Below are positions 32,998 to 40,908 of a stretch of 48,169 nucleotides of DNA, one piece after another. The notes under the pieces were generated by a model. It was not told the DNA's origin. It saw only the letters and a program-made list of their open reading frames with translations, and searched no databases. The position numbers and the translations under genes are program-made. Origin of the DNA: Pseudomonadota bacterium (GTDB taxonomy: Bacteria > Pseudomonadota > Alphaproteobacteria > Rhizobiales > Xanthobacteraceae); the NCBI GenBank assembly GCA_023422775.1, contig JAFAGM010000043.1, positions 1 through 48,169 of the forward strand, written 5' to 3'. How positions within the stretch are numbered: position 1 is the first letter of the stretch; each line of letters opens with the position of its first letter.

Positions 32998-34944
32998 TCA
33001 ATGCGCCGGTTCGTCCGGCGCGAACTCGCCATCGTGCTGAATGGAATCGGTCTCGACATACTGCAGGTCGAGCGAAGAGGACACGACGGTGCGGTTCCGG
33101 CCGAGACGCTTGGCCTCGTAGAGCGCGATGTCGGCTTGTCCCACCAATGCGGCCTCGTCGAGGGTGGCGTCAGTGCGGGAGGCGACGCCTGCGCTGATCG
33201 TGATGTGTCCGCGGCTGCTGGCGGAGTTGGGAATGCCCAGCGCCCGAACCGTCAGCCGGATCGCCTCGGCGACCTTCAAGGCATCGTCTTCCCCGGTGTC
33301 CGGCAGCACCAGGGCGAACTCCTCGCCGCCATAGCGCGCGGACAGGCCCGACGTATTGGAGGTCGCGTCTCCGATCACTTTCGCGACCGCCTGCAGGCAA
33401 CGATCGCCCGCCTGGTGTCCGTAGGCGTCGTTGTAGCCCTTGAAACTGTCGATATCGAGCAGCAGCACCGAAATCTCGTCACAGGATTCGAACTGCCGCA
33501 GCAGGAAGCCGTCGAAGGTCCGCCGGTTGGTCAGCCCGGTCAGTCCGTCGGTGGCGGCGAGCTGGGTGAGGCGGCGGTTGAGCTGGGTCAACTCGTCCTC
33601 CATCCGCTTTCGTTCGGTGACGTCGCGGATGACGCAGAGGAATTCCGTCGATGCGCGGTCGCTCGGCTGCGCCGCCAGCTTGAACTTGCTTTCGACCCAG
33701 GCCACCGTCCCGTCGGCCCGGCATGTTCGGAATACGACGGTGCTGACGGTATCGATTCCGTCGAGCCGCTGCGTTGCCGACCTGACGCTTTCCCTGTCCC
33801 CGGGATGGATCATGTCGAAGCAGGACTTGCCCAGCAGGTTCTCCGGGCGCAGTCCCAGCACCGGTTCGACGGATTGCGAGACATAGCGGAGCAGGCTGCG
33901 GGCATCGATCAGGATGATGATGTCGGCGATGTTGTTCGCCAGCAGACGGTAGTGCGCCTCGCTTTCGCGAAGCGTCCGCTCGGCCTTCATGCGGAAGCGG
34001 AGCTGCGAGAACAGCACGGTGGCGAGCAGCAGGATCGTGCATAGCAGCACGGTCGCAACGATCGCGTCGGTCCGCAACGTCTTGCGCCAGTTGGACAGCA
34101 GCCAGGCTTCCGAGATCGCCACCGTGACGATGGTCGGGTAATGCGGCGTTGCCTCATAGCCGATATATTTTGCGATGCCGTCGAAGGGGGAGATGATCTT
34201 GTAATAGCCGACGGAAGTCAGTTTCAGGTACCTTGAAAACAGGTCTGTTCCCGAAAGATCCGTGTTTTTTTCGGAGGCCGGCCAGCGGATCAGGACGACG
34301 CCGTCATTCCGCAACAGCGTGACACCGCCGTCGCGGCCGAGCTGGAACGTCTGGTAAAAGTGGTCGAAGTAGTCGCTGTCGATCGCCGCGGTGAGGACGC
34401 CGCCGAAGCTGCCGTCCTGCCTGTCGATGCGTTTCGACAGGATGATCGTCATCCGTCCGGTCAGCCGCGATTGGACGGGCTCGTTGATGCGGAGCGCGCT
34501 TCCCTGTGTCTCACGGTGATAGGCGAAATAGCCGCGGTCGGAGTTGTTATGCCTCGGTGTTTCCGGCAAGGAGGAATACACCCAGTTGCCTGCGGCATCG
34601 AGCACGCCGATCTCGCGTAGTTGCGGAAGCGAGTTGGCGGTCTCGGCGAGGTATCGATTGAAGCGTTCCGGCAACGGTTGCCGGTACTTCAGCACGTCGA
34701 CCATCCCGGCCATGACGATATCGGCCGATTGGATGGTATGGGCGGCATGCTCGGCCAGCGAATGTGCCAGGTTCTGGATGTCGGTCTGGCCGCGCGCGAG
34801 TGTCGTCGCCTTGGCATCAAGAGCCTTCCAGACCACGACGCCCAGCACGCAGGCCGTCATCACAAGCGCAAACGCGATGACCACGACCGCGGGCGAGAGG
34901 CGGTGCAGCGGCCCGTCGGGGTCTGGAAGATTTCGATCGGGCAT
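32998..34944 (-). CDS. Cache-PAS-GGDEF diguanylate cyclase
   Basis: This 648-residue inner-membrane enzyme makes cyclic di-GMP from two GTP. TM1 lies at about residues 16-40, an extracytoplasmic dCache-type sensor follows (about 45-290), TM2 at about 296-320, then a PAS domain (about 330-445) and a GGDEF domain (about 475-635). The active site is intact (ARYGGEEFALVLPD). The inhibitory I-site RxxD expected just before it reads NTSG, so product feedback inhibition is probably absent. No EAL domain is present. It is convergent with the acyP operon and next to the hybrid kinase gene at 35132. Confidence 0.94.
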   Translation of the reverse strand: MPDRNLPDPDGPLHRLSPAVVVIAFALVMTACVLGVVVWKALDAKATTLARGQTDIQNLAHSLAEHAAHTIQSADIVMAGMVDVLKYRQPLPERFNRYLAETANSLPQLREIGVLDAAGNWVYSSLPETPRHNNSDRGYFAYHRETQGSALRINEPVQSRLTGRMTIILSKRIDRQDGSFGGVLTAAIDSDYFDHFYQTFQLGRDGGVTLLRNDGVVLIRWPASEKNTDLSGTDLFSRYLKLTSVGYYKIISPFDGIAKYIGYEATPHYPTIVTVAISEAWLLSNWRKTLRTDAIVATVLLCTILLLATVLFSQLRFRMKAERTLRESEAHYRLLANNIADIIILIDARSLLRYVSQSVEPVLGLRPENLLGKSCFDMIHPGDRESVRSATQRLDGIDTVSTVVFRTCRADGTVAWVESKFKLAAQPSDRASTEFLCVIRDVTERKRMEDELTQLNRRLTQLAATDGLTGLTNRRTFDGFLLRQFESCDEISVLLLDIDSFKGYNDAYGHQAGDRCLQAVAKVIGDATSNTSGLSARYGGEEFALVLPDTGEDDALKVAEAIRLTVRALGIPNSASSRGHITISAGVASRTDATLDEAALVGQADIALYEAKRLGRNRTVVSSSLDLQYVETDSIQHDGEFAPDEPAH

Positions 34945-35131
34945 GTTTCGCCTTGATGGCCGCGTGCCAGAATCTGCTGGCCGACAAGAAGACTGAGCTT
35001 AAGAGGCCATCGGTGCCGAAGCGGTTAACAAGCCGATCGGGAAAAAGCGGAATAATTCGGCTCCGCCGGGTTCCAGGCGGGAACCGGCTTGCTTTTTCTG
35101 TGCCGGCCCTGGCGAGCGGCCGGCTTGGCGA

Positions 35132-36655
35132 TCACCGCGCCAGTTTCGCGATCGCCTGGCTGAGCTGGTGGATTTCGTAGGGCTTGCGCAGGATGGGAAA
35201 ATCGCCGTGCACGTTGATCGCGGCGTCGCTGTAGCCGCTCGCCAGCAGGATCGGCAGCCCGGGCCGGATCGCCCTCAGATGGCGCGCAAGGCTGAGGCCG
35301 TCCATCTTGCCGGGCATCACGATGTCGGAAAACACGAAGTCAATGCCGTCGTGCTCGATCTCGCGCAGCGCAGCTTCGGCGCTTTCGACCCTGCGGACGG
35401 TATAGCCAAGCTGCTCCAGCAGGTTGGCGCTGACGATCGCGACATCCGGATTGTCTTCGACCAGCAACACGGTGCCGCTGCCGCCGGTTTCGACGGCATC
35501 GGCTTTATCGATCCGCGTAAAATCATCGTTGCGCGGCAGCAACATCGTGACCGTGGTGCCCTTGCCGAGTTCGCTGTCGACCCTGATCGTTCCGCCGGCC
35601 TGATGCGCGAAGCCGTGAACCTGCGAGAGCCCCAATCCCGTGCCCTTGCCGATCGGCTTGGTGGTGAAGAAGGGATCGAAGATCTTGCCGAGCACATCCG
35701 GGGCGATGCCCACGCCGGTATCCTCCACCGAAACCGCGACATAATCGCACGCTCTGGCTTCTTCCCGGCGCGTTTCATCATGGGCTGAAACGGTGATTGT
35801 GCCGTCGGCGGCCATGGCGTCGCGCGCATTGATGACGAGATTGACCAGCGCCGTTTCGAACTCGGCGACATCGACCATCGTCGGCCAGACATGTTCGTCG
35901 ATGTCGAATTGCAGTGTCACCGCGCTGCCGACGCCGGTCTGGAGCACCTCGCGCAGCGCATTGATGCGTTCGCAGACGTTGACGGCCTGTGGATTGACGC
36001 TCTGCCGTCGGGCGAATGTCAGCAACTGGTTGGTGAGGGCGGCGCCTCGCTGGGTCGCGGTTTCAATCGCCGATATGGCGCGCGCTCGCTTCGGATCGTC
36101 GTCCATTCCCTTCTTCAGCGTGTGAAGACTGCCGCTGATGATCATCAGCAGGTTGTTGAAGTCGTGGGCCACGCCGCCGGTCAACTGGCCGAGCGCGTCG
36201 AGCTTCTGCGATTCCGCAAGCTGTTGCTGCATTTGCTCGAGCTTGAGTTGCGCTTCGCGGCGCTCGGTGATGTCGCGGGTGATCTTGGCGAAGCCGACGA
36301 GCTTGCCGTCCTCGTAGATGGGATCGACGACGACGCTGGCCCAGAAAAAGGTGCCGTCCTTGCGCACACGCCAGCCTTCTTCTTCATGTCGGCCCTGGTC
36401 CCGGGCTATTCGCAAGGCGCGATGCGGCTTGCCGTTCGCGCGGTCGATCTCGGTATAAAATCGGGAGAAGTGCTGTCCGATGATTTCGCCGGGCGCGTAG
36501 CCCTTGATCCGCTGGCCGCCGATGTTCCAGCTGGTGATGATGCCGGTCGGATCCAGCATGTACAGCGCGCAGTCGGTAACGCCTTCGACCAGAAGTCGGA
36601 AATTTCGTTCGCTTTCGAACAGATCTCTTTGTTGTTGCTCGTCTTTCCTGAACAT
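35132..36655 (-). CDS. Hybrid sensor histidine kinase, PAS-HisKA-HATPase-REC
   Basis: From the ATG at 36655 the protein has 507 residues and no membrane helix. A PAS domain (about 15-130, LVEGVTDCALYMLDPTGII) is followed by a HisKA domain with His164 in GGVAHDFNN, an ATPase with DTGVGI and GKGTGLGLS, and a receiver with Asp444 in FVFSDIVMPGKMDG and the ASGYS/KPYE switch region. The frame continues upstream to 36775, but that extension lacks domain features. It resembles the last half of the kinase at 25643; the two may be paralogs. Confidence 0.92.
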   Translation of the reverse strand: MFRKDEQQQRDLFESERNFRLLVEGVTDCALYMLDPTGIITSWNIGGQRIKGYAPGEIIGQHFSRFYTEIDRANGKPHRALRIARDQGRHEEEGWRVRKDGTFFWASVVVDPIYEDGKLVGFAKITRDITERREAQLKLEQMQQQLAESQKLDALGQLTGGVAHDFNNLLMIISGSLHTLKKGMDDDPKRARAISAIETATQRGAALTNQLLTFARRQSVNPQAVNVCERINALREVLQTGVGSAVTLQFDIDEHVWPTMVDVAEFETALVNLVINARDAMAADGTITVSAHDETRREEARACDYVAVSVEDTGVGIAPDVLGKIFDPFFTTKPIGKGTGLGLSQVHGFAHQAGGTIRVDSELGKGTTVTMLLPRNDDFTRIDKADAVETGGSGTVLLVEDNPDVAIVSANLLEQLGYTVRRVESAEAALREIEHDGIDFVFSDIVMPGKMDGLSLARHLRAIRPGLPILLASGYSDAAINVHGDFPILRKPYEIHQLSQAIAKLAR

Positions 36656-36822
36656 CCGACCTGCCCATTTAACAGGCCCAAACGCGCGAAAGACCGATTG
36701 GTTCCCACGTTTTCTGTTTCGAACACGCTGCCTCGGGATATGTGGCCCCGCCTGCGCGGAGCGGTAGATCCGCATCGGCCCGATCGGAAAAAAAGCCCGC
36801 GGCCGAACTTTGGTCAGAACGG

Positions 36823-37551
36823 CTAAACCGTTCCCTCGGGCACGCGCGCCCCCGTCGCGCCGAACACATGCTCGAACGCCTGCCGCAGCGCGACATCGAC
36901 GTCCGCCATCGTTACCGGCAGGCCGAGATCGACCAGCGATGTGACGCCATAACGGGGATCGGCGACGCCGCAGGGGACGATCGCGGAAAAATGCGACAGG
37001 TCCGGCTCGACATTGATGGCGATGCCGTGGAACGACACCCAGCGCCGCAGGCGGACGCCGATCGCCGCGATCTTGTCTTCATGGCCGGCGCCCTTGTCGG
37101 GCCGCCGGACCCAGACGCCGACGCGATCCTCGCGCCGCTCGCCGCGGACGTTGAAGGCCTCCAGCGTGCGGATGATCCATTCTTCCAGCCCCGCCACATA
37201 GGCGCGCACGTCCGGCCGGCGCCGCTTCAGGTCGAGCATCACATAGGCCACCCGTTGCCCGGGACCGTGATAGGTGAGCTGCCCACCGCGGCCAGTGGTG
37301 AACATCGGGAAGCGCGGATCGAGCAGGTCGTCCTGCCTGCCGCTGGTGCCCGCTGTGTAGAGCGGTGGATGCTCAAGCAGCCAAACCAGTTCGGGCGCCT
37401 TGCGGTCGGCGATATCGGCCGCGCGGGCCTCCATTTCGGCGACGGCCTCGGGGTAGGGGACGGGATTCGCCGCAATCCGCCATTCGACCTCGCTGCCGCC
37501 AGCGGGCTGAGCAAAGGTCGTCAGATCAAGGCTTTGGCGTTCATTAACCAT
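36823..37551 (-). CDS. lipB: Octanoyl-[acyl-carrier protein]:protein N-octanoyltransferase
   Basis: This 242-residue enzyme moves octanoyl from ACP to lipoyl domains in lipoate synthesis. The catalytic pair is Lys160 (HEDKIAAIGV) and Cys194 (SAIVPCGV), with GRGGQLTYHGPGQ and HPPLYTAGTS as substrate motifs. Start ATG at 37551 has no strong ribosome binding site. A CtrA-like sequence overlaps the start. The FliN-like gene is divergent. Confidence 0.97.
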   Translation of the reverse strand: MVNERQSLDLTTFAQPAGGSEVEWRIAANPVPYPEAVAEMEARAADIADRKAPELVWLLEHPPLYTAGTSGRQDDLLDPRFPMFTTGRGGQLTYHGPGQRVAYVMLDLKRRRPDVRAYVAGLEEWIIRTLEAFNVRGERREDRVGVWVRRPDKGAGHEDKIAAIGVRLRRWVSFHGIAINVEPDLSHFSAIVPCGVADPRYGVTSLVDLGLPVTMADVDVALRQAFEHVFGATGARVPEGTV

Positions 37552-37559
37552 TGGCTAAC
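37544..37559. promoter_or_regulatory. Near-consensus CtrA-binding site between lipB and the FliN-like gene
   Basis: TTAA (37544-37547), seven bases, then CTAAC (37555-37559) differs in one base from the CtrA consensus. It lies between the divergent lipB and FliN-like genes and overlaps the lipB start codon. CtrA commonly controls flagellar genes, which adds some support. Confidence 0.35.
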
Positions 37560-37613
37560 CATAACGTGGTCAGGTGGAACCACACAATTTAGTCCCCGTT
37601 TGGCGGTTCAGAA

Positions 37614-37856
37614 GTGGCGACCCTCGATAAAGTCAGCGTCGATCTCATGGTGGTGCTCGGCACCTCGACCATGCCCATTCACCAGGTGATGCGGCTTTCC
37701 CGCGGCGCCATTATCGAACTGGACGCCACGGAGGCTGACGAGGTCAAGATCCTCGCCAACAACCTGCCGGTGGCTTCCGGCGTCGTGCTGGTCGATCGCA
37801 ACCGTATCGCGGTCGAAGTCAAGCAAATGCTGCCGAAATCGCCTGATGTCAGGTAG
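37614..37856 (+). CDS. Short FliN/SpoA-domain protein
   Basis: This 80-residue protein consists of little more than the SpoA domain of FliN, a C-ring component of the flagellar motor switch. It has the core VDLMVVLGTSTMPIHQVMRL, SRGAIIEL and VASGVVLVDRNRIAVEV. Start is GTG. Usual FliN has about 110-140 residues including an N-terminal extension missing here, and no other flagellar gene is nearby. It could replace or partner FliN in a second flagellar system, or be a stand-alone C-ring subunit. Confidence 0.82.
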   Translation: MATLDKVSVDLMVVLGTSTMPIHQVMRLSRGAIIELDATEADEVKILANNLPVASGVVLVDRNRIAVEVKQMLPKSPDVR

Positions 37857-37952
37857 TTATTCAGTCGCAAAACCGCCTTGTCCCTCCATCCCCGATTTGT
37901 TACATCGGCGCCGTTGATCCGGCGGACGGCATCCATCCAGCCGGTATCCCAA

Positions 37953-38037
37953 GCGCTCGTGGCGGAATTGGTAGACGCGCTGCCTTGAGGTGGCAGTGAG
38001 TAACATCGTGGGGGTTCGAGTCCCTCCGAGCGCACCA
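37953..38037 (+). tRNA. tRNA-Leu (anticodon GAG)
   Basis: This 85-nt class II tRNA has acceptor GCGCTCG/CGAGCGC, anticodon loop TTGAGGT (GAG, reading CUC), a long variable arm, T loop TTCGAGT and encoded CCA. The 3' end (38023-38037) is repeated at 38914-38928. Confidence 0.96.
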
Positions 38038-38168
38038 AGCTTCTAATTCTTTGAAGTACAATAATTATTTCTTCGCAAGTTGCTTGGAGAGCACTTCGCG
38101 AACTGATACGTTGGGTTCTCATCATAGAAGGCCGCCTCGATGGGGCGCTGACGTTCGACTTTGGCCTG

Positions 38169-38435
38169 TCACGCCGCCTTCTGTAACTTGATCCCGGGGC
38201 GCAACCCAGCGCGTTGCGCAAGCCGGACTAGCATGCTCAGGCTGAACCGGTTGATCTTTCCGTTCTTGATCTCCGATATCCGAGCCTGAGTGACGCCGAG
38301 TTGCTCCGCCGCCTCGGTCTGCGTCAATTCGGACTTGCTCAGCCATTTGTTGATGCCGGAAAGTAATTTGGCCCGCATCTCAAGTTCTGCAGCTTCTTCC
38401 TCGGAGAAGAGGTCGTGGAATACTGATCTTGCCAT
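38169..38435 (-). CDS. XRE-family (HigA-type) antitoxin
   Basis: From the ATG at 38435 this gives 88 residues; a GTG at 38444 overlapping the upstream stop is also possible. The helix-turn-helix is LTQTEAAEQLGVTQARISEI, followed by LSMLVRLAQRAGLRPGIKL. The short layout is typical of HigA-type antitoxins that bind their own promoter. It directly follows the toxin pseudogene in HigB-HigA order. The antitoxin looks intact although its toxin is broken, so it may now act only as a DNA-binding repressor. Confidence 0.87.
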   Translation of the reverse strand: MARSVFHDLFSEEEAAELEMRAKLLSGINKWLSKSELTQTEAAEQLGVTQARISEIKNGKINRFSLSMLVRLAQRAGLRPGIKLQKAA

Positions 38436-38440
38436 TGTCG

Positions 38441-38739
38441 TCACCTGATCTGTCTAAGTCGTGCTTTGGCGAGGTCGATGTCCCGCTTGGCCGTTGCCTG
38501 TGTTTTCTTCTGGAACGCATGCAGCACGTGAACTACGTCGCCGATCGTTGTCAGGTAGATGATCCGGTAAGCGCCGGACGTATCCTGATCTCGCGAACGC
38601 CGGGGCCGACCGATGGCATGGGTTCCAGTCAGAGGGTTTTCGCCGATCTGAACCTGAAACAACTGATATCCAGCTTCGCGACGTGCGGAAAGGCTTCGAC
38701 ATCAGACCGGCTGCTGCCGTGCCATCTCACTTCCTTCAT
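38441..38739 (-). pseudogene. Frameshifted HigB/Gp49-family toxin
   Basis: Pieces of a phage Gp49/HigB-type toxin appear in different frames. The start is MKEVRWHGSSRSDVEAFP, then a frame change to REAGYQLFQVQIGENPL. VREIRIR lies in a third frame, and GAYRIIYLTTIGDVVHVLHA with FQKKTQ returns to the frame ending at 38441. At least three frame changes are needed to read it through. The usual family length is about 100-120 residues. The gene sits between the operator-like palindrome and the antitoxin, the standard HigBA order. It is inactive unless the sequence has errors. Confidence 0.78.
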
Positions 38740-38771
38740 GACTGATTATGCCAATTCTGGCATAATCAGTC
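38740..38771. promoter_or_regulatory. 13-bp inverted repeat, likely toxin-antitoxin operator
   Basis: GACTGATTATGCC (38740-38752), spacer AATTCT, and GGCATAATCAGTC (38759-38771) are perfect reverse complements. The palindrome abuts the toxin start codon (38739), the place where XRE antitoxins bind to repress their operon. Confidence 0.75.
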
Positions 38772-38913
38772 AATGTGGTTTTGCGTCGGACACTGGCCTT
38801 GAGACCGCCGGGTGGTACTGTGGGTGCTTGCGGAAGGCACTTTTGGGTGTGATAAGCACCTTATTGGATGGTGTGTTCGAACAAGCCCTTGAAATCGCAG
38901 CAAATGCGATCGT

Positions 38914-38928
38914 CCTCCGAGCGCACCA
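38914..38928 (+). other. Candidate att repeat (copy of the tRNA-Leu 3' end)
   Basis: CCTCCGAGCGCACCA matches bases 38023-38037 exactly, including the CCA. It lies in non-coding DNA before the membrane protein gene and marks the right end of the putative element. Apart from this repeat and the palindrome, I see nothing else in 38740-39132. Confidence 0.6.
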
Positions 38929-39132
38929 CAAATCACGCAGATAGATCAATCCAGCTAGCTCAACCGGAAGTACGCGTGTCCGCAATGCCACGGCGCGTGA
39001 TTCCTTGGAGGCAGGGTGCTGGTTGATACCTTGCTTTAGCAGCGTTCGCGTAATCTGGGGGGAGCCGCCGGCCGGTGATTCCGGTCCGCCCGCCGCAGTT
39101 CGGCACTCTCAAAGACCACCTGGAGCAGATCA

Positions 39133-39507
39133 ATGTTGTTCCTGAGCTACGCCTACCGGTTCCTCTCCAACTTCGTGTTCCTGGCGCTGGTCTATCTCGC
39201 TCTGAACTTCCTGGACAAATACCAGCATCGCGTGGTGGTTGCGGTTCTCGTGCTGGTCTATGCCGGCATGCACGCCGCATCCGCCCTGCGGTCGTTTCAC
39301 TTCTTCCAGCGCATCGAGCGGCTGGAGGGTGAGGCGCGGCGCCTGGCGACGGCGGCTGCAGAGGGGCCGAACTCGGCAACCGCGCGCAAGCAGATCGTCG
39401 GCGATGTCACCGCGCTCCGCTACGCCGGCGAGATGAAGTCCTATATCGACCTGCTGTTCCTCGCCCTCGTCATCCTGCTCTGCATCGTCAAGATCGTGAC
39501 GAACTGA
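39133..39507 (+). CDS. Membrane protein, three predicted helices, unknown function
   Basis: This 124-residue product has hydrophobic segments at about residues 5-25 (YRFLSNFVFLALVYLALNFL), 32-52 (RVVVAVLVLVYAGMHAASAL) and 104-122 (LLFLALVILLCIVKIV). Between the second and third is a soluble, helical segment (RIERLEGEARRLATAAAEG) that may form a coiled coil. GGAG lies 8 nt before the ATG. It is the first gene after the tRNA-Leu element and is probably original chromosome. No family recognised. Confidence 0.75.
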   Translation: MLFLSYAYRFLSNFVFLALVYLALNFLDKYQHRVVVAVLVLVYAGMHAASALRSFHFFQRIERLEGEARRLATAAAEGPNSATARKQIVGDVTALRYAGEMKSYIDLLFLALVILLCIVKIVTN

Positions 39508-39522
39508 GCCTCATCGGGGGCG

Positions 39523-40740
39523 TCAGCGCTTCTTCAAACCCGCAACGTGAACGGATCGGCCGTTCTTCTTGCCGGCGAGCTTGGCGGAGACCTCGGTAGC
39601 GCGCGGTGCTTGCGCGCCTGGTCCTCTGGCCAGCATCGTCACGCGGGGTGATTCCGGCACCCTGAAGATGCTCGCGGCCGGAACCGGCAGCGCGGCAAGC
39701 GCCTGTTGCTGCGTCGGTGGCATTTGTCTCGGCCACGGCGTGGCGCGCGGCAACGGAACACCGCGCGCGCGCCGCTGCGTGCGTGCGCCGAGATCGATGT
39801 TGCGCCAGTCGAAGCTGGACAGCGCCGGGGCGGGGAGTGCTGTGGCGCCGGCAAATGCGAACCTCGGAATCTTCGGCCAGTACGAGACGGCCACCATCTC
39901 CGTCGCCGGATGCAACTGCCATTGCTGCGGCACGGTCGGCGTCGCCGGCCGTCCCGGCGCTGCGGGCACCACGTGAACGATGCGATAGCCGCGCACTTTC
40001 AATTCGTGCAGGATTCTCGGCAGCGCGGCGACCGTGCGCGGCTGGATATCGTGCAGCAGCAGGATGCCTTTTCTCTTGGCCTCAATGCGCTTGATCGCGA
40101 GTTCATAGACGCGCTCGGCGGAGACGTGGCGCCAGTCGTCGGCGGGAAAATCCGCGCTCCAGACCTGTAGTCCCCTGGCTCTGGCGAATGCCTCGATCCC
40201 GTCGTTGCTGCGCAGGCCGGGAATGCGCACGAACGGCGCGGGCCGGGTGCCGTCGGCCAGCGCCGCGGTCACCGACGCGATGCCCTGTTCGATTTCCTTC
40301 AGGGAGCGTTCGAGCGGCATGCGGTCCATGCCGGTTGGATGGTTCTGGGTGTGGGTGGCTACGGTATGTCCGGCATCACGCACCTTGCGCACACCCTCGG
40401 GATTGCCATTGGCCTGACTTCCCACCAGGAAGAAAGTTGCTTTGGCGCAGTGGGCGGCGAGAATGTCGAGGATCTGGTTGCTGTATTTCGGCAGCGGCCC
40501 GTCGTCGAAGGTCAGCACCACCTCATGGTCTTCGAGCGGCAGCGTCTTGCCATATTGCATGGTGCCGATGATGGGATACTGACGCGGATCGACCACAATC
40601 GTGCGCGACGTGCCGATGGCGTCGGGATGGCCGGGGCAGTTTGCGGCCCAAGCGGTCTGTGCGGCGACGCAGGCCAGCATGGCCACACCCACAGCGGCGG
40701 CAGACCGCAGCCGAAACTCCCCAAATACGCTTGCGATCAT
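39523..40740 (-). CDS. Secreted polysaccharide deacetylase (NodB fold) with long C-terminal tail
   Basis: This 405-residue exported protein (signal peptide about 1-32, cleaved after AWA) has the NodB metal and catalytic motifs: VVLTFDDGPLP with the Asp pair, and VATHTQNHPT supplying the two His ligands. Late motifs include FRIPGLRSNDGI-like PFVRIPGLRSND and ILLHDIQP. The deacetylase domain ends near residue 270. The remaining 130 residues are Pro/Ala-rich and probably disordered. It probably removes acetyl from an envelope polysaccharide or peptidoglycan. The adjacent gene is a paralog. A 14-bp palindrome lies 31 bp upstream. Confidence 0.9.
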   Translation of the reverse strand: MIASVFGEFRLRSAAAVGVAMLACVAAQTAWAANCPGHPDAIGTSRTIVVDPRQYPIIGTMQYGKTLPLEDHEVVLTFDDGPLPKYSNQILDILAAHCAKATFFLVGSQANGNPEGVRKVRDAGHTVATHTQNHPTGMDRMPLERSLKEIEQGIASVTAALADGTRPAPFVRIPGLRSNDGIEAFARARGLQVWSADFPADDWRHVSAERVYELAIKRIEAKRKGILLLHDIQPRTVAALPRILHELKVRGYRIVHVVPAAPGRPATPTVPQQWQLHPATEMVAVSYWPKIPRFAFAGATALPAPALSSFDWRNIDLGARTQRRARGVPLPRATPWPRQMPPTQQQALAALPVPAASIFRVPESPRVTMLARGPGAQAPRATEVSAKLAGKKNGRSVHVAGLKKR

Positions 40741-40770
40741 GCAACCCCGGCTTCATTCCCTGACCCCGGG

Positions 40771-40784
40771 TCTGATTAATCAGA
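40771..40784. promoter_or_regulatory. Perfect 14-bp palindrome upstream of the deacetylase gene
   Basis: TCTGATTAATCAGA is a perfect palindrome ending 31 bp before the start at 40740, with GG...CC extending it imperfectly. It may be a regulator-binding site. Confidence 0.4.
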
Positions 40785-40908
40785 ACCAGGGTCCAATTAC
40801 TATTTTGACGCGAACCACTCTGCTCGAAACGCCGTCTGAGAACGCCATGCTTACACGAGACATCGGGAATCGTGTTTTAATGCCATGAATTCCATGCCGA
40901 TTTTGGCT

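Larger units (their letters stand above)
38023..38928. mobile_element. Remnant of a tRNA-Leu-integrated element
   Basis: A 15-bp exact repeat, CCTCCGAGCGCACCA, occurs at the 3' end of tRNA-Leu (38023-38037) and again at 38914-38928, in the same orientation. The DNA between, about 0.88 kb, is locally AT-rich after the tRNA. It holds an XRE antitoxin, a decayed toxin and a 13-bp inverted repeat. The geometry (intact tRNA, element, copy of the tRNA 3' end) is that of tRNA-targeted integrative elements. No integrase gene remains. Confidence 0.62.
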
